Shown piece after piece: positions 9,301-20,455 of a DNA stretch of 64,000 nt. The stretch spans positions 9,095,071 to 9,159,070 of the forward strand of contig CP154957.1 in assembly GCA_039621445.1 (NCBI GenBank). Direction: 5' to 3'. The translations under genes were made by a program, and so were the position numbers. Numbering within the stretch: position 1 is the first letter of the stretch; each line of letters opens with the position of its first letter. The notes beneath the pieces were generated by a model, which worked only from the letters and a program-made list of their open reading frames with translations, was not told where the DNA came from and searched no databases. This stretch comes from Euglena gracilis. Taxonomy: Eukaryota > Euglenida > Euglenophyceae > Euglenales.

Positions 9301-11140
9301 GGGAAGGAGCTGTTTGGGTGCGATTCTGTTGGAAGGGGGGGGCACAAAAGCGTTTTGTTTGCGCTTTTTTTTTTGGCAAAGTTTGTGTTGTGTTGGGGGG
9401 GGCTTTTCCGTGCTGCTCGGTTGTTTTTTTTCTCTGCCCCCCGCTCCGTCTTCCGGCGGAGTCAAGTGGTGCTGCCGTGGAATGCATTGCCAAAAATATT
9501 TATCCACCCGAAAAATAGTCTCGTCTTACTGCGCCATCCCGGCTGAGAAGCACTTTCAGTTCCACTGACCACGGTTCCTTCTGCTCGCCTTTGAAACATC
9601 CGCCGGCATGGATCCTGGGATTAAACCTGGCGAGCGCAGCCGTCGAGCATGATAAAAACGGGCGAGGTGTGCGCCGTTGTGACTTTTCCCCACTCTGAAT
9701 TTTTGCACTCCCCGGTGGGCACAAAAAAAGGAGGAGGCGCCAGCCGCGGCCAGCCACGGCCAGCCGCGGCTGGCCGTGGCTGGTGGCTGGGAGAAAAGAG
9801 GAGGAGGAGGTCTGGCTGGTGGCTGGTGAAAAAAAGAGGAGGAGGAGGTCTGGCCGGTATCTGGCTGGCCGTGGGGACCCCAGCTCCAATACGTGCGCCG
9901 CACGCAGTCATGGCTGGAGCAGGAAAAAAAATGTGTGTTACGGACAGGAATAAGTTCGCCCGTGCCAAAGTTTGCTCGCAAAAGGTCACCGTGCTGAATG
10001 TTCGGACCGAAATGCGGCCCGCCTGTTGGCTTTATCCCATGGGTGCTCCGGACAAAAAAGAATCCTGCCAGAGGCCCCCCCCCCCAAAAACTGGTCCCCA
10101 CGTGTGGCACCAAAACTGGTTCCTACCTGTGGCACTGAAAGTGCTTCCCAAACTGGGGCAGTCTCAAAGAATTCTTTAAGAACTATAACCAAGACGTGGG
10201 TCCCAAAATGCCCCAGTCTGGCCCAAGATGGCACCAAACTGGGGGGGGGGGCTCAACAGAATGTTTTCAGAACAAGAACACTACAACAAAGCCTTTTTCA
10301 AATGCCCTTGGCAAAAAACAATCAAACAGCCTTGTTGAACTGCAAAGGCAGAAAGCAAAGGTGAACATTGCAACAAAGAAGAGAGCACAGTTTACAGCAA
10401 CAGGGTCCTGTGTTTTTCTGTAAAATACCAAAGGACCCTGACAAAAACAGTTCCTTCATGAAATCCTTCATTTCATTACTCTTCGTCTTCTTGGTTCATC
10501 TTCTGCTTCTTCACACTTCAACCTGTGAGTCAAGGATGACAGACGAAAAACAAAAAAAGATGACAGGCAATGTGGTACGAAAAAAAACATGACGCAATGG
10601 CAGTTCGGGGGTTCAATTTACAGAATTACAGTTTGAAGGCGAAGGAAAGTAAATTGGAAAGCAAGAAAACACAGATTGCAAGGCTAAAATGTCCCCAAGT
10701 CACCAGGCCCAAGACACAGAGCTGCAGCTGGAGCTCTGTGAAATGGCAGCAAAAGTTCCAAAACTGTAAAACACGACCAGAAAACCATGAGAAAGCTCAG
10801 AAAATGATATAAAAACAGAACGCCCAACAGAAGACATGCCACACAACAGGGTGGGACTCAAAATTGTCACCCAGCGGACCAAATTTTGGAGAAAATGCCA
10901 CATTTTTTAAAGTGGTCCAGATGCACCAGAAAAGACCAATAGAATCATTCTTCAAAAGACACTTTTAGATGGGCGTACCTGCTTCAATGTTCAAAAAATC
11001 TTGCATGACTGCATTCCTTATCCTTCAAATAGCTTGTATCTGAAGTCAGAATAAAGATAAACAAGGAATTCCAAGAGGGAGAAACACTTTTCCGACACAC
11101 AATTAGGAAATACCGGGCGTGTTCGCCTGCGCTAGACCTT
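9300..11140. other. No gene seen
   Basis: Non-coding by inspection: T/G-rich tract, GGCCAGCC-type repeat with GGAGGAGGAGGTCTG units at 9730-9880 (as at 8.5 kb), CTGGT(T/C)CC phrases at 10.09-10.16 kb, and A-rich sequence. Short frames have no motif. Confidence 0.5.
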
Positions 11141-11149
11141 TCGCGATTT

Positions 11150-11375
11150 TGAGACCAACCTAGCCGTCCGTCCGTCCAGCCAAAATGCACCCTGTCCAGC
11201 CGTCCGTCCAGGTGAAAGGAATTTTCTCTAGCCGTCCGTCCGTCCGTCCGTCCGTCCGTCCGTCCGTCCGCACGCCTCCCAAAGGAATTTCATTGGCCGG
11301 GCCAAAAAAATCCCCCGTCGGCCGGGGCCCAGGGACAATAAGGGGGGGGACAATAAGGGGGAGGGGGGGGGTGGT
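11150..11375. repeat. GTCC tetranucleotide tract and GGACAATAAGG repeats
   Basis: (GTCC)n at about 11,235-11,270, preceded by ACCAACCTAGCC, then GGGACAATAAGGGG twice at 11,331-11,365. Same composite as at 8.2 and 18.4 kb. Confidence 0.75.
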
Positions 11376-11643
11376 ACACCGCTCTTCTCTCTGCACATCC
11401 TTCCCTCCACCCCCCTCCCCGAACAAGGGACCGACTGCTCACACAGCGCCGCTCGTTTGTCACCTTTCCCCTGCGACTCTCTGCTTTGATCACCGCCCTT
11501 CCCTTCTATATACATGTACACCCTGACTTTCCATGGGGCTTCCCCATCTGTACACTAGCCTTCCCCCCGGAACACTTCAAATCCAGTAGGCTGCGCCACT
11601 GGTCGGTGGATTCGGTTCGCCCCCAAAAAAAGTGTCGTGTGAG

Positions 11644-13250
11644 GACGTTGACATGGCGCCAGCATCACAAATTTCCATCCCCCCAACCGCACCACCACCC
11701 GCAGTCCCACCATTGGAGAGGGGATCTTGGTTCCCAAATCTGCTGGGTCCATTGTTCTTTGGCCAACAAGGCCTCCCCTCAGTGTGCTCCACGGTCATCA
11801 CGGAGAACCCAATTGGCACACAAGGACCAGGACCCTTCCCCCCGTCAGATGTTGGGGCCATTTGGATGCAAGCAAATCAGGCGACGCCTTTCCTGAACTT
11901 CTCCCCCCCCCCTTTGGGTGCCAGCTCTTCATCCTCAGTGGCAACAACCGCAGCAGCATCGTCACCAGACCCAGCCAGACCCCCACCAACCCCCATTGGC
12001 CAAAATCACATTGCCGGGGTTACGCCATTCTCTGCTCCATGCCCACCATCCCTTCATCCCACTTTTGAGGAAATTTCTTTTGATGATCGGGGCACCCCTG
12101 TATACCTGCCGCGTGGAGCCCTCCTCGATGTCAATCAAACCTACCTGCAATTGTTGAGGCATTTCAACAGGGAACCTGGCTGGGAAACCCTGCACGCCTT
12201 GTGGGCCTTCCCCAAAGCGGCGCTTTGTCCTTTGCGGCGTGGCGGGCGATCGAACTGGGCGATGGTGGGGGAAAAATTGCAGAACGAGCTCGCCTGTATC
12301 TCACCCGTCCTGTATTTGATTCTTGGTTGGACTCCAGTCTCCCACAAAAGCCACAAGGCAGACAGACAGGGCAAAAAACGGCACTGGCTGCCAAGGCCAC
12401 TGAAGAACGGTTCCTTTCCCGCATTGAAAGCCTTGTTGGCCACGGGGCTATTTCAAAAGCCTGCCGAGAGCTCACCTCTGAGGGGGTTCAGAACAGCAAT
12501 GACCCAAAAGTGATTCAAAGGCTGCGTGACCTTCACCCACCAGAGCCTCCACCGCGCATCCCAGTGTCCGACCCTTCCCAAACGATTACCTTTCCTTCGG
12601 ACCCGGAAAACACAAAAGAGCGATTGCAAAATTTGCGCAAAGCTATATTCGGGTTCCCAAATGAATCCGCACCGGGTCCTTCTGGCCTGAGACCTGACCA
12701 CCTCAAGGCCATGGTTGGAGACTACCCAGGGGCTTGTGGAGATGACCTCCTCGAAGGGCTTGATACCTTCATCTGTCGGGCAATTACAAACGGTGTTCAC
12801 CCCGGCATGGCCCCAATTCTTTCCTCCGCCAGGTTGACACCTCTGCGAAAACAGAACAAACAAACAGCAATGGAAGAGGATGCTTTTGGAAACCTTGTGG
12901 AGAACACGGTGTGTGATGAAGACACTCGCCCAATCGCAGCAGGTGAAACTCTTCGCCGATTGGTTGGCAAATGTCTCATGCGTCATCCCACAGCGGTAAA
13001 CGCTTTGAAAGAACTGAGTCCTCCACAATGTGGCGTTGGTGTGCCGAATGCTTGTCCAGTGATCGCAATGGGAATCCAACAAATGGTGGACACTTTGCAC
13101 TCGGACAGAGACAATCGCTGGGGGCTGCTTCAAGTGGATTTCAGGAATGCCTTCAACTCTTTGTCACGGGAAAAAATCCTGCAATCCATCCGTAGATGAT
13201 GCCCAGAAGTGTGCCCTTGGCTGGATTCGTGCTATGCCCAACACAGCGGG
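11644..13250 (+). mobile_element. LINE element C, 5' half (N-terminus and RT fingers/motif A)
   Basis: Plus-strand RLE-type LINE, different family from A. The open frame from the ATG near 11,653 (MAPASQISIPP...) is Pro/Ser-rich, then PTFEEISFDDRGTPVYLP. A 1-nt shift near 12,220 moves to the frame with SFAAWRAIELGDGGGKIAER. RT landmarks follow: NESAPGPSGLRPDHLKAM, RPIAAGETLRRLVGKCLM and WGLLQVDFRNAFNSL (motif A with catalytic Asp). A TGA at 13,197 interrupts the frame, and homology continues as CPEVCPWLDSCYAQHS to 13,249. The rest of this RT (motif B onward) is found 11.5 kb away at 24,720. Confidence 0.8.
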
Positions 13251-13320
13251 GGTTTTCGGGACGCGGGGGGGACGCGGGGGGGGGACGCGGGGGGGGGGAC
13301 GCGGGGAGAACACCTTCCGG
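13250..13320. repeat. (GGGGGGACGCG)n array at the break point of element C
   Basis: Four units of GACGCGG separated by G-runs. A similar array in the same orientation sits at the other break point (24,665-24,712), and a third, imperfect one at 14,498-14,550. Confidence 0.85.
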
Positions 13321-13329
13321 ACGTTGTTT

Positions 13330-13700
13330 AACGTGACCCCCCCCTATTTGTCACCCCCCCTGATAGTCGCCCCCCCCTTGGCGGGGCGACAATTAGGGGG
13401 GGGGGGTTACCCATGGACCCATGGACATGTAGGGTAAATTGAATCCCCCCCCCCTAATTGTCACCCCCCCCCTAATAGTCGCCAAGGGGGTCAAAACGCT
13501 CCGGGGGGGGTGCCATATAGGGGGGGGGGTCACGTTATGGAGGCGGGCGGACGGACGGACGGACGGCTGGTGAAAAAAGCGAAGGTCCGGACGGACGGCT
13601 GACCTTGTGGGCTTGGTACAGACGGCTGAGGAAAATGCACTTGGTCCAGCTAGCCGGCTGGCCGGCTGGCCGGCTGGCCGGCTAGCCGGCCGGGTCTTTG
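13330..13700. repeat. CCCCCCTAATTGTC / GACAATTAGGGGGG inverted motifs and GGAC/CCGGCTGG tandem repeats
   Basis: Several opposed copies of a C-run followed by T(A/T)ATTGTC or TGATAGTCGCC, then (GGAC)n at 13,545-13,565 and (CCGGCTGG)n at 13,648-13,690. Same composite repeat family as at 8.2, 11.2 and 18.4 kb. Confidence 0.7.
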
Positions 13701-13724
13701 GAAGCGCAGGCGTCCCAGTGCACG

Positions 13725-14500
13725 CGACTCTGGGCGGATGTATACCAATTTTGCCATGGCCGGTGTGGATGCGCTCCAAGGTTGAGATTGCCAAGTTTTT
13801 GCTGACAGATTCAAAGCTGGAACGGATGCGGGCAATTTCCCGTGGTGCTCAGGACAGCATTGGACTCCCTGCAGGCGCACTCACGGCAATGCTGCACTCA
13901 CGGCAATGCTGGAGCGTGCACACCAGGAAAAACCGAAGGGCAGGGACTTGATGTCTCGTACCGTCCATTGGAGTCAGCGACACATTGCAGAATGTGGCCC
14001 CGTCACCACTGTGGAGCTGAATAAGCATCTGAATATCATCTGGAAGAGATGGGCAAGGGCAGAAGCCTCAGCGCAACAAAAAACGTCGGAGTTGGAGAAA
14101 GCTCGACAAGAGGGTGGGGTATGTCAAATCCCCATGTGCTTTTTTCCAATGTTGTCTGACAGGTTACAAATGATCAATCTCCAGTTGTTGCAAGTGTGCA
14201 GAATGATTCAGATGTTATGGTCGTCCCAAATGAAACACAGGAGGTTTTACTTGTTTTTCGGTGCCAATCACATGTTAATTGCACAGGATGATAGCCGACA
14301 GCAAGCTGTGGTGTACACAGAGGACAACGTTGTTGCATCACAAGAGGTCCGTGGAGACCCCGAAAAAAGCTATTTTGATTGCGCAGTCTGCAAACATCTC
14401 TTCGAAAGCAAACAGGCTTTGGCATCGCACCATCGGCACCGGCATTCCCAACTTAAGCGTGAGCAACGGTTCCCTTGTGTGAAGTGTGAAGTTTGTGGGA
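13725..14500 (+). pseudogene. Fragment of an unknown protein gene with a C2H2 zinc finger
   Basis: Protein-like frames, in order: KVEIAKFLLTDSKLERMRAI, then after a 17-bp tandem duplication at 13,877-13,910 that shifts the frame, MSRTVHWSQRHIAECGPV and LNIIWKRWARAEASAQQK. Further on come FDCAVCKHLFESKQALASHH and RHRHSQ (C-x2-C...H-x3-H, a C2H2 finger) and a second cysteine pair PCVKCEVCG. The frame then runs into a GACGCGG array. C2H2 fingers occur at the N-termini of RLE LINEs, so this may be the head of one; it could also be a captured host gene. The 17-bp duplication marks it as dead. Confidence 0.55.
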
Positions 14501-15112
14501 CGCGGTGGGGGGGTGGACGACGCTGGGGGGACGCGGGGGGGGACGACGTAAATGTGTGCGGCTGTTCACCAACCAGACAGGTTTGTTGCCCCCCCATTAA
14601 CAAAAGTGCCAGACTTCCGCTTCATTACACAACCAGGGGAAAAAAGAGAGCACCTTTGCCTGTCCTTCTCACATCCAAACAGGTTCCCCCTGTTCGAGGG
14701 CGCTCTGGCTTCCGTATCATACCGGCAGTGAAACCGGTGTGCCCTCCGACAAGGTTTTTTTCTAAAAAGCCTCTGGGTTGGGGGGAAAAAACCTTCCAAC
14801 AACCTACCCATATATGACATTGAACCCCCTCATCAGTCAAAATTTGATTCCTGAGGGGAACGGGGGGACGGAATCAGCGTACCAAGCGCAGCAACAGGCT
14901 GTGAAAAATCATATAATGGACTGGCGGGGGGTGGTCAATGTGGGGTATTTGACCTCTGCCAGCCCCGCACCTGCAGCCAGAATAGCAGCAGAGTCCGCAA
15001 AGGCCCCCCAAGTTGGCCGTGGGGAGAAAAAACAGGGTTTTTTTGGAAATTATAGGGTGAGCACATAAAAAAATCCCTGAGAAAGACCGGTTAAGGTACT
15101 CAAAGAGGGCAA

Positions 15113-15930
15113 TTGTGTCGCCAAAGCGACTAACAGAAGAGGAACAGGCAACACAGGACATACTGAAAAAGAAGCGGGAGTCTGTTACCTTTGGAAGTCG
15201 TTTGCCAGAAGGGATCCTCCTTCAAACTATTCTTGTCATATATGATGACCAGGGCCTTTTGAAGTTGTGTCGGTTGGCCCAGGGGTGGCATACAGGGCTG
15301 TACATAATTATTTTCAGAGTTTCTGTACTGCTCTGCTGTTGTGGCAGGGCAAAAATTGACGTCGAGCATTTGGAATTCGTGGAGGCTACCAAGTGTCCAA
15401 GGACTTTGAGACAAGTGTTTTGGTTCAGGTTGGACAACAAAATTTGGCTTTTTTGTGCGTGGCACTAAAGTTGAACACTGGGTTAACGACAAGCTTTATG
15501 GCTTCTGGCCAAGTGATGTGGTGGAAAAACAGATTGATATTCCCCCAAGCAGGCATGCACATTTTTAGCTGTTTTTCATTGTTCCCAAATTTCTCATACA
15601 CTTTTCCGTGCGATGCGCAAGTCTGTCAGCGGTCGCGTTGCAACAGTATCAACTGTTTTGCGCGTAACGTGGTCCTGCCAGGTGGAACCGTCTGTGACAT
15701 TTTCTGTTTTCCCTTCAGGATTATTGGTGCTTCGCCTCTGGGGGGCGTCACAACGTGGCTTCCAGGATTGACATTCCCAGTTGGGCAGGTGGAAATTGTT
15801 TACGAAAAATATTGCAAGCCTCGCAGTTGCGAGGGGATCTTTTCAAAGCATGGATGAAGCTTTACCCCCCGACTCTGCCCACAACAGCAGACATGAAACC
15901 AGCTTCCTCCCAGTTTGATCTGGGGGCAGC
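15113..15930 (+). pseudogene. Broken coding remnant, possibly transposase N-terminal part
   Basis: Protein-like phrases scattered over three frames: RLTEEEQATQDILKKKRES near 15,125; TKFGFFVRGTKVEHWVNDKL and YGFWPSDVVEKQIDIPPS near 15,440-15,560; GGRHNVASRIDIPSWAGG and LRKILQASQLRGDLFKAWMK near 15,745-15,855. The FWPS-then-acidic phrase recalls the region before the first Asp of DDE_Tnp_4 (IS5/Harbinger-like) transposases. A clear C-terminal DDE segment of that kind lies 1.7 kb downstream, so both may be parts of one dead element. Low certainty. Confidence 0.35.
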
Positions 15931-16122
15931 CAGCTGAGGCCCAGCCAGGGGGGGGGTGGAGTGGGGGGTGAGATCCAGCGTCTTGTCATAATGGACCAGA
16001 GGGGAACTGGTGCAGTTTGCGTGCTGTGCAGGCTGTTGCGGGCTGGCTGTGGGGTTGGAGGACAAGTTGAGGCTACATACGGGCGCATTGTCGTTGCGTG
16101 CGCAGGCCCTGCGTTGTTGTTT

Positions 16123-16123
16123 C

Positions 16124-16164
<41 letters not shown>
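16123..16164. repeat. Poly-G run of about 42 bases
   Basis: Uninterrupted G run following TTCTTG. Part of the general excess of long G/C homopolymers in this genome; a likely G-quadruplex former and a likely assembly weak point. Confidence 0.95.
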
Positions 16165-16165
<1 letters not shown>

Positions 16166-16449
16166 GGAAGTTTTTCATTCGATTGGGTAGGGTTATGAGT
16201 TTCGGGGGGGGGGTGCATTTCGCATTTTTTGCACAATTTTTTCCCGTTATTCCAAAAAAAGCTTTTTCTGCGTTTGAGGGTCTGGCATTTTTTGGTACAA
16301 TTGTTCAATTTTTTATGGAGCGGCACTTGTTCGATTTTTTGTGGTTCACCCATTTTTGACCTTTTTCTTGATGGTTTTTTTTTGGTTCCCCCCCATTTGG
16401 TTCGAAAAGCCTGTCGGTGAGCCCCCAAAAATTGGAAATTGTACCAAAT

Positions 16450-17255
16450 GGGGGAGCACGCCGTCGGCCAGCCGTCGGCCAGCCGTCGGCCAGCCAGTGT
16501 GACTCACAGGAAAATGACCCGAGCCATAGCTCGACAATACAAAAACAATTTCGCCGCCAATCCCCTGTCAAGGTCATGTTCATTGTTCGTGGCGGCTGCA
16601 TTTTTGCCCATTTGAAGTCATTTTTCGTCAATTTTTGTCAATTTTGCCAATTTTGGGACTTTTTTGACCAATTTTGACCATTTCAGCCGATTTTTGGGTC
16701 ATTCCATAGTCATTGTGCAGGAATTTTGCCAACAAATTATGCGAATGTCTAAAAACTGTTCAGTTGGTGGTCCATTTTCCACGAACTGACAAAAATTACC
16801 TGTTATGGACGGAAAAAGGCTGAAATTTTGTGTGAAACGGTTTCAAGTGACTAAAAATTGTCCAAAGCAACCCCTCTTGTAGGGCTTTGCACCCCAAATT
16901 AGGCATTAATCACTCAAAGTTAGGAATTGGCCCACCAAATCCCCTCAAAATTAGGAACCTTTTCACTAATTAGGAATTTACCACTCAAAAGAAGGCACTG
17001 GCACACCAAACTTGGGATTAACACTCAAAATATCAGCACTTTACACGCATTTGCCACTCAAAATTAGGAATATACACATGAAAATAGGAATTTGCACCTC
17101 AAAATTAGGAATTGGCACACTAAATTAGGAATTTGCCTTCCAAAATTTGGAACAGGCACACCAAATTAGGCATTTGCAACTCAACAAAACCTCAACGACA
17201 AGACCCGGCTTCCGTCACGCCGTCGGCCAGCCGTCGGCCAGCCGTGTGCTCCCCC
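16450..17255. mobile_element. Non-autonomous element, GGGGGAGCAC ends, copy 1
   Basis: Begins GGGGGAGCAC and ends GTGCTCCCCC. Next to each end are tandem CCGTCGGCCAG units, pointing inward from both ends. The interior from 16.87 to 17.18 kb consists of degenerate units of about 30 bp, such as AATTAGGAATTTGCACTCC-like phrases. A second copy lies in inverted orientation at 32,078-33,116. Both copies share GTGTGACTCACAGGAAAATG next to one end and CCCGGCTTCCGTCACGCCG next to the other. No coding capacity. Confidence 0.75.
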
Positions 17256-17614
17256 AATTATCAGTAGAACTCTCCAGACGTTGGGCAGTTGCATGGTGGA
17301 CGTTGACCCCTGCCACTTCCGCCAACCTGGCAACAGTGTTCCTCACTTCCCCCATACCATCGGCAGCTGGAGTCAGGGTTTTTCTGAAGGCTGTTTGAGA
17401 AACAGAGAAAGACCCTGAGTCGGACACTGTTCCAGTCCACACCCATTCCCATAGATTCACTGCAGTGGGTTAATCTTTTGGGGGGGCATATCCCGAATCT
17501 ATGCATGAGACAATGAGTACCGGCGGCAATCGAAGTACAAGGGGAGTGTCGCAAAGTTCCAATGCGCCTCAACCCACCTTGGGTTTGTAGCGTACTGGGA
17601 TGGGCCCCGGAACT

Positions 17615-18012
17615 CTCTGTTTTTGTTTTCTGAAAAAAATTGAAAAACAGAGAGGGCACCACCCCGGTGCTGCCTCTGACACAGAGCTGGTGCGGCGCTG
17701 CAGACCTTACCTGTTCCCAACTGACACATTTCTGGCCGATAAGGCCTACGAAAGCGTGCCCAACATGCTCCCCCCTCAAAGAGCGACGCCTTGTCCTTTG
17801 AGGAGAGGGAGTATAACCGAGCGCACCAATTTTACCGCGCTCGGGTTGAGCACGTTTTCGCTTGGATGAAAACCTTTGGTGTGGCCGCTCAAAAGCATCG
17901 CTCACCGGACTTGTTTGTACTTAAAAACGCGATGCTGACCCTTGCAAACATCCGCAATATTATTGTGGCGGTGCGGGTACTGTATGTCCTGTACTGGCCG
18001 TTGTGGCCGTGA
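17615..18012 (+). pseudogene. IS5/Harbinger-type (DDE_Tnp_4) transposase, C-terminal fragment
   Basis: Two overlapping frames carry the conserved C-terminal part of this transposase family. The first has TDTFLADKAYESVPNML (the DKGY-like block with the third-domain Asp). After a 1-nt shift near 17,775 comes SFEEREYNRAHQFYRARVEH followed by VFAWMKTFGV (block around the catalytic Glu, RVEH-x5-K). Then LKNAMLTLANIRNIIV, the closing helix. The N-terminal two thirds are missing or are the scrambled sequence at 15.1-15.9 kb. Family function is cut-and-paste transposition; this copy cannot encode an enzyme. Confidence 0.75.
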
Positions 18013-18094
18013 TTTCTTCTTTTTTCGTCAAAAAAAAGCCCCCCCCCCACCCCGCGGCTGAAAAAGTGCAAAATAAAGGGCATATGTCTGAACA

Positions 18095-18178
18095 TCGTCA
18101 GTGTAGTTCAGAGGTCGAAGCACAAGTCAACGTCTCTGTAGACACGGGTTCGAATCCCGGTCGTTTGGGGCGACTTCC
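18095..18178 (+). repeat. tRNA-like (SINE-head-like) sequence, first of two
   Basis: An A-box-like GTAGTTCAGAGG followed by a perfect B box GGTTCGAATCC in GGGTTCGAATCCCGG. The acceptor ends do not pair, so it is not a working tRNA. The sequence 3' of it (GGGGCGACTTCCTGTTTTC) aligns with that after the second tRNA-like unit (GGGGGCAACTTCGTGTTTTT), suggesting two SINE copies of one family. Confidence 0.5.
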
Positions 18179-18238
18179 TGTTTTCTCTGAGGCGGCAAAA
18201 ATAATTTTCATAAAAGTACACGGACGAGAATGATATCA

Positions 18239-18310
18239 CCCCCCGTGGCATAGCGGTCGTGTGGTTAGCGTGTGACCGGTAGGTCGCAGGTTCGAATCCT
18301 GCCGGGGGGC
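18239..18310 (+). repeat. tRNA-like sequence, second of two; degenerate tRNA or SINE head
   Basis: CCCCCCG at 18,239 pairs perfectly with CGGGGGG at 18,303, and the T arm GCAGG-TTCGAAT-CCTGC is perfect. The anticodon region GTGAC-CGGTAG-GTCGC has a short loop and no room for a variable loop, and the D arm is weak, so a functional tRNA is unlikely. Internal Pol III A and B boxes are preserved. Similar flanking sequence after both units favours a SINE. Confidence 0.5.
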
Positions 18311-18389
18311 AACTTCGTGTTTTTCCTGATTTGACGCGACAAGTAGAGGGAAGCCGTGACTGCTTTTCGGAAAGGAAGGAAATTTTTTT

Positions 18390-18745
18390 TGGTCCGGCCG
18401 GCTGGCAAGACAGACATTGGTCCGGCTTGACGGACCGCTGGCGGAAAAATGCTTCGTCCGGACGGACGGCTGGGCGTCCAGCATTGGTCCGGTTGAAGAG
18501 GTGCGGACAACTCGGACGGCTAGCCGGCCAGCCGCCCCCTATAGATGGACAAAATCCAACCTACCACCCCCCCCTATTGTCCCCCCCCCATGTTGTCCCT
18601 CGGCCCCGGCCGACGGAGGTTTTTTTTGGCTCGGCCAATGAAATTCCTTTGGTCCCCCATACTGTCCCCCCCCCCCCCCATATTGTCCGGTCGGGCCTCC
18701 CGGGGAGAGGTCGGTGGGACAATAAGGGGGGGGGTAAATTTCCAT
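18390..18745. repeat. GGACGG/CCGGCTGG repeats and CCCCCCTATTGTCC inverted-end unit
   Basis: Same composite as at 8.2, 11.2 and 13.3 kb. The last part, 18,569-18,738, begins CCCCCCCTATTGTCC and ends GGGACAATAAGGGGGGG, forming a 170-bp unit with inverted ends and internal CCCCATATTGTCC copies. This looks like a small MITE. Confidence 0.65.
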
Positions 18746-18749
18746 CATT

Positions 18750-19680
18750 GACGAAGGGAGGCAAAAAAAAACAATGGTCTGTATCAGCATTCCGGTCGTC
18801 AAAAAGGACGACTTTTGTCAATCGTAAAAAACAGCCATTTATCCTCGTCAGTCAGAAAGACGGGGAATTATTTACATCGGTTTTGACAAAAATGTTGCGG
18901 CGAGACGATTAGAGCATAAATGCTCCCCCGTCATTAACGGATCAGGCTCTTCCCACCTGAGGGCTAAGAACATTGAAATCGTCGGCAGGAAAACCTGGGC
19001 CTAAATTTATGTGTTCGTGGGTGCAACAGACTTGAGCGCTTGACAAAAGGAACTGTCTGCGGACGCGGCTGGGAACACCACTAACTTTTTTCCCTCCCTT
19101 TTGCTTTTGTTTGTTTGCCTTTGCCAAGTTTACCAAAAAAAAGTGAACTTTCGTTTCACAAAAACCAAAGCAGAGGTGCAGAAGTCACTTCCGATTGGGA
19201 CGGTGCCAGAGAAGTGTTCAGGAGGAGGGCGGGACGTGTTGAGGGAACGCCGGTGCCACCAGCTTGAACCAACCCGTGAACCAACCCTGGAACGAACCCA
19301 ACCATTGTTCCGGTATTTGGTCGGGAATGGAAAACAAACGTTAAATACATAAAAAAAAACGAACCACAAAAAAAAGCAACTGAAGCACATTGAGGCCCAA
19401 CCACATGGAAGCCGTGGGCACATCACATCCTGATGCGGAGGATCAAGCTGCAACGCAACTGTTCCACCTCACATAGCACTCACGGTGGAAGTTATCCTCC
19501 GATAGATTCTGTCAAGCGCAGGACGTATTTTGGTGGGGGGGATAATGGGAACAGGCGTGATCTGAGAGCTGCATGGGTGCAGCTAAAAAAGCTTCATTCG
19601 TGACCTGAGCTCTTCATAATGGTTGCATTAAAAATAAAAAACACAACCGGTTTGGGGTGCATTTTAAAAAAACTGCAGTG
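18750..19680. other. No gene seen
   Basis: AT-rich sequence with a (GAACCAACC)-like short repeat near 19,265. Frames lack recognisable motifs. Confidence 0.5.
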
Positions 19681-20169
19681 TTCGGGTGCCACCAAGATGG
19701 GTTGTGGGCAGAGGAGAAGAGGAGGGTTCTTCCAAAAAAAAGGTCCATGTGCAAAAAAAAAGTCCTGGCAGATCAGCCTGTAGATGTCCACAGGCGCTCC
19801 AGAGGCGCTCGACGGCACCGGTGGAACTGGGGAGGGAGGCCAGCCGGCCGCCCAAGGGGGCCAGCACGTTATCGGAAAATAAGTTCAGGAACATGGGTTT
19901 TTTTCTCTGAAAAAAACAGTCGGTCACCCCCCCACCCCCCCCCCCCCCCGGGGGATGGGGTGGGGCAGGTGTTAAGCAATGGTCTGGTCCGCAAAAAAAC
20001 CTATGGTCCAAAAAGCTGAGGGGGGAGTCGATTCCTTGGCGAACGCCCTTGCCGATTCCCAGGGCCCCGCCAGCTCCACCCACTCCAGTAATTCAGCCAC
20101 CGTCGGCAGACGCGTTCTGGGTAGAAGCGCTGGTCACGGACAGGGCGCCCAACTGGTTTGGGCACAACA

Positions 20170-20455
20170 GAATTGGGGGGGGTGTTTTTTAAAAATCCAG
20201 CCGGGGGGGGCAGGGGGTTTTTTAAACAACCAGCGGGGGGGGGGCAAGGTTTTTTTTTAAAGCAGCCGAGGAGGCAGGGTTTTTTTAAAAAAAAACCAGC
20301 CGGGGGGGGGGAGGGCAGGGGGTTTTTCCAAAACAACCAGCGGGGGGGGGGCAAGGTTTTTTTTTAAAAGCAGCCGGGGGGCAGGGGTGTTTTTAAAAAA
20401 ACCAGCCGGGGGGGGGGGCAGGTGGTTTTATAAAATCGGGGGGGGGGCAGGACGC
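20170..20455. repeat. Minisatellite of CCAGC(GGGGGGG)...TTTTTTAAA units inside the hAT gene
   Basis: About six copies of a roughly 45-50-bp unit: an AACCAGC or GCAGCCG phrase, a G-run, CAGGG or CAAGG, a T-run and an A-run. It separates two conserved blocks of the hAT transposase. Confidence 0.8.

Noticed and set aside
10570-10812. Lys-rich frame of 80 codons
   Set aside because: A-rich composition without motif or supporting splice context.
18239-18310. Functional tRNA gene
   Set aside because: Acceptor and T arm pair, but the anticodon loop is short, there is no variable loop and the D arm is poor. Kept as tRNA-like/SINE.
20170-20455. Phe/Lys/Pro-rich frames on both strands
   Set aside because: Translations of the G-run/T-run minisatellite.
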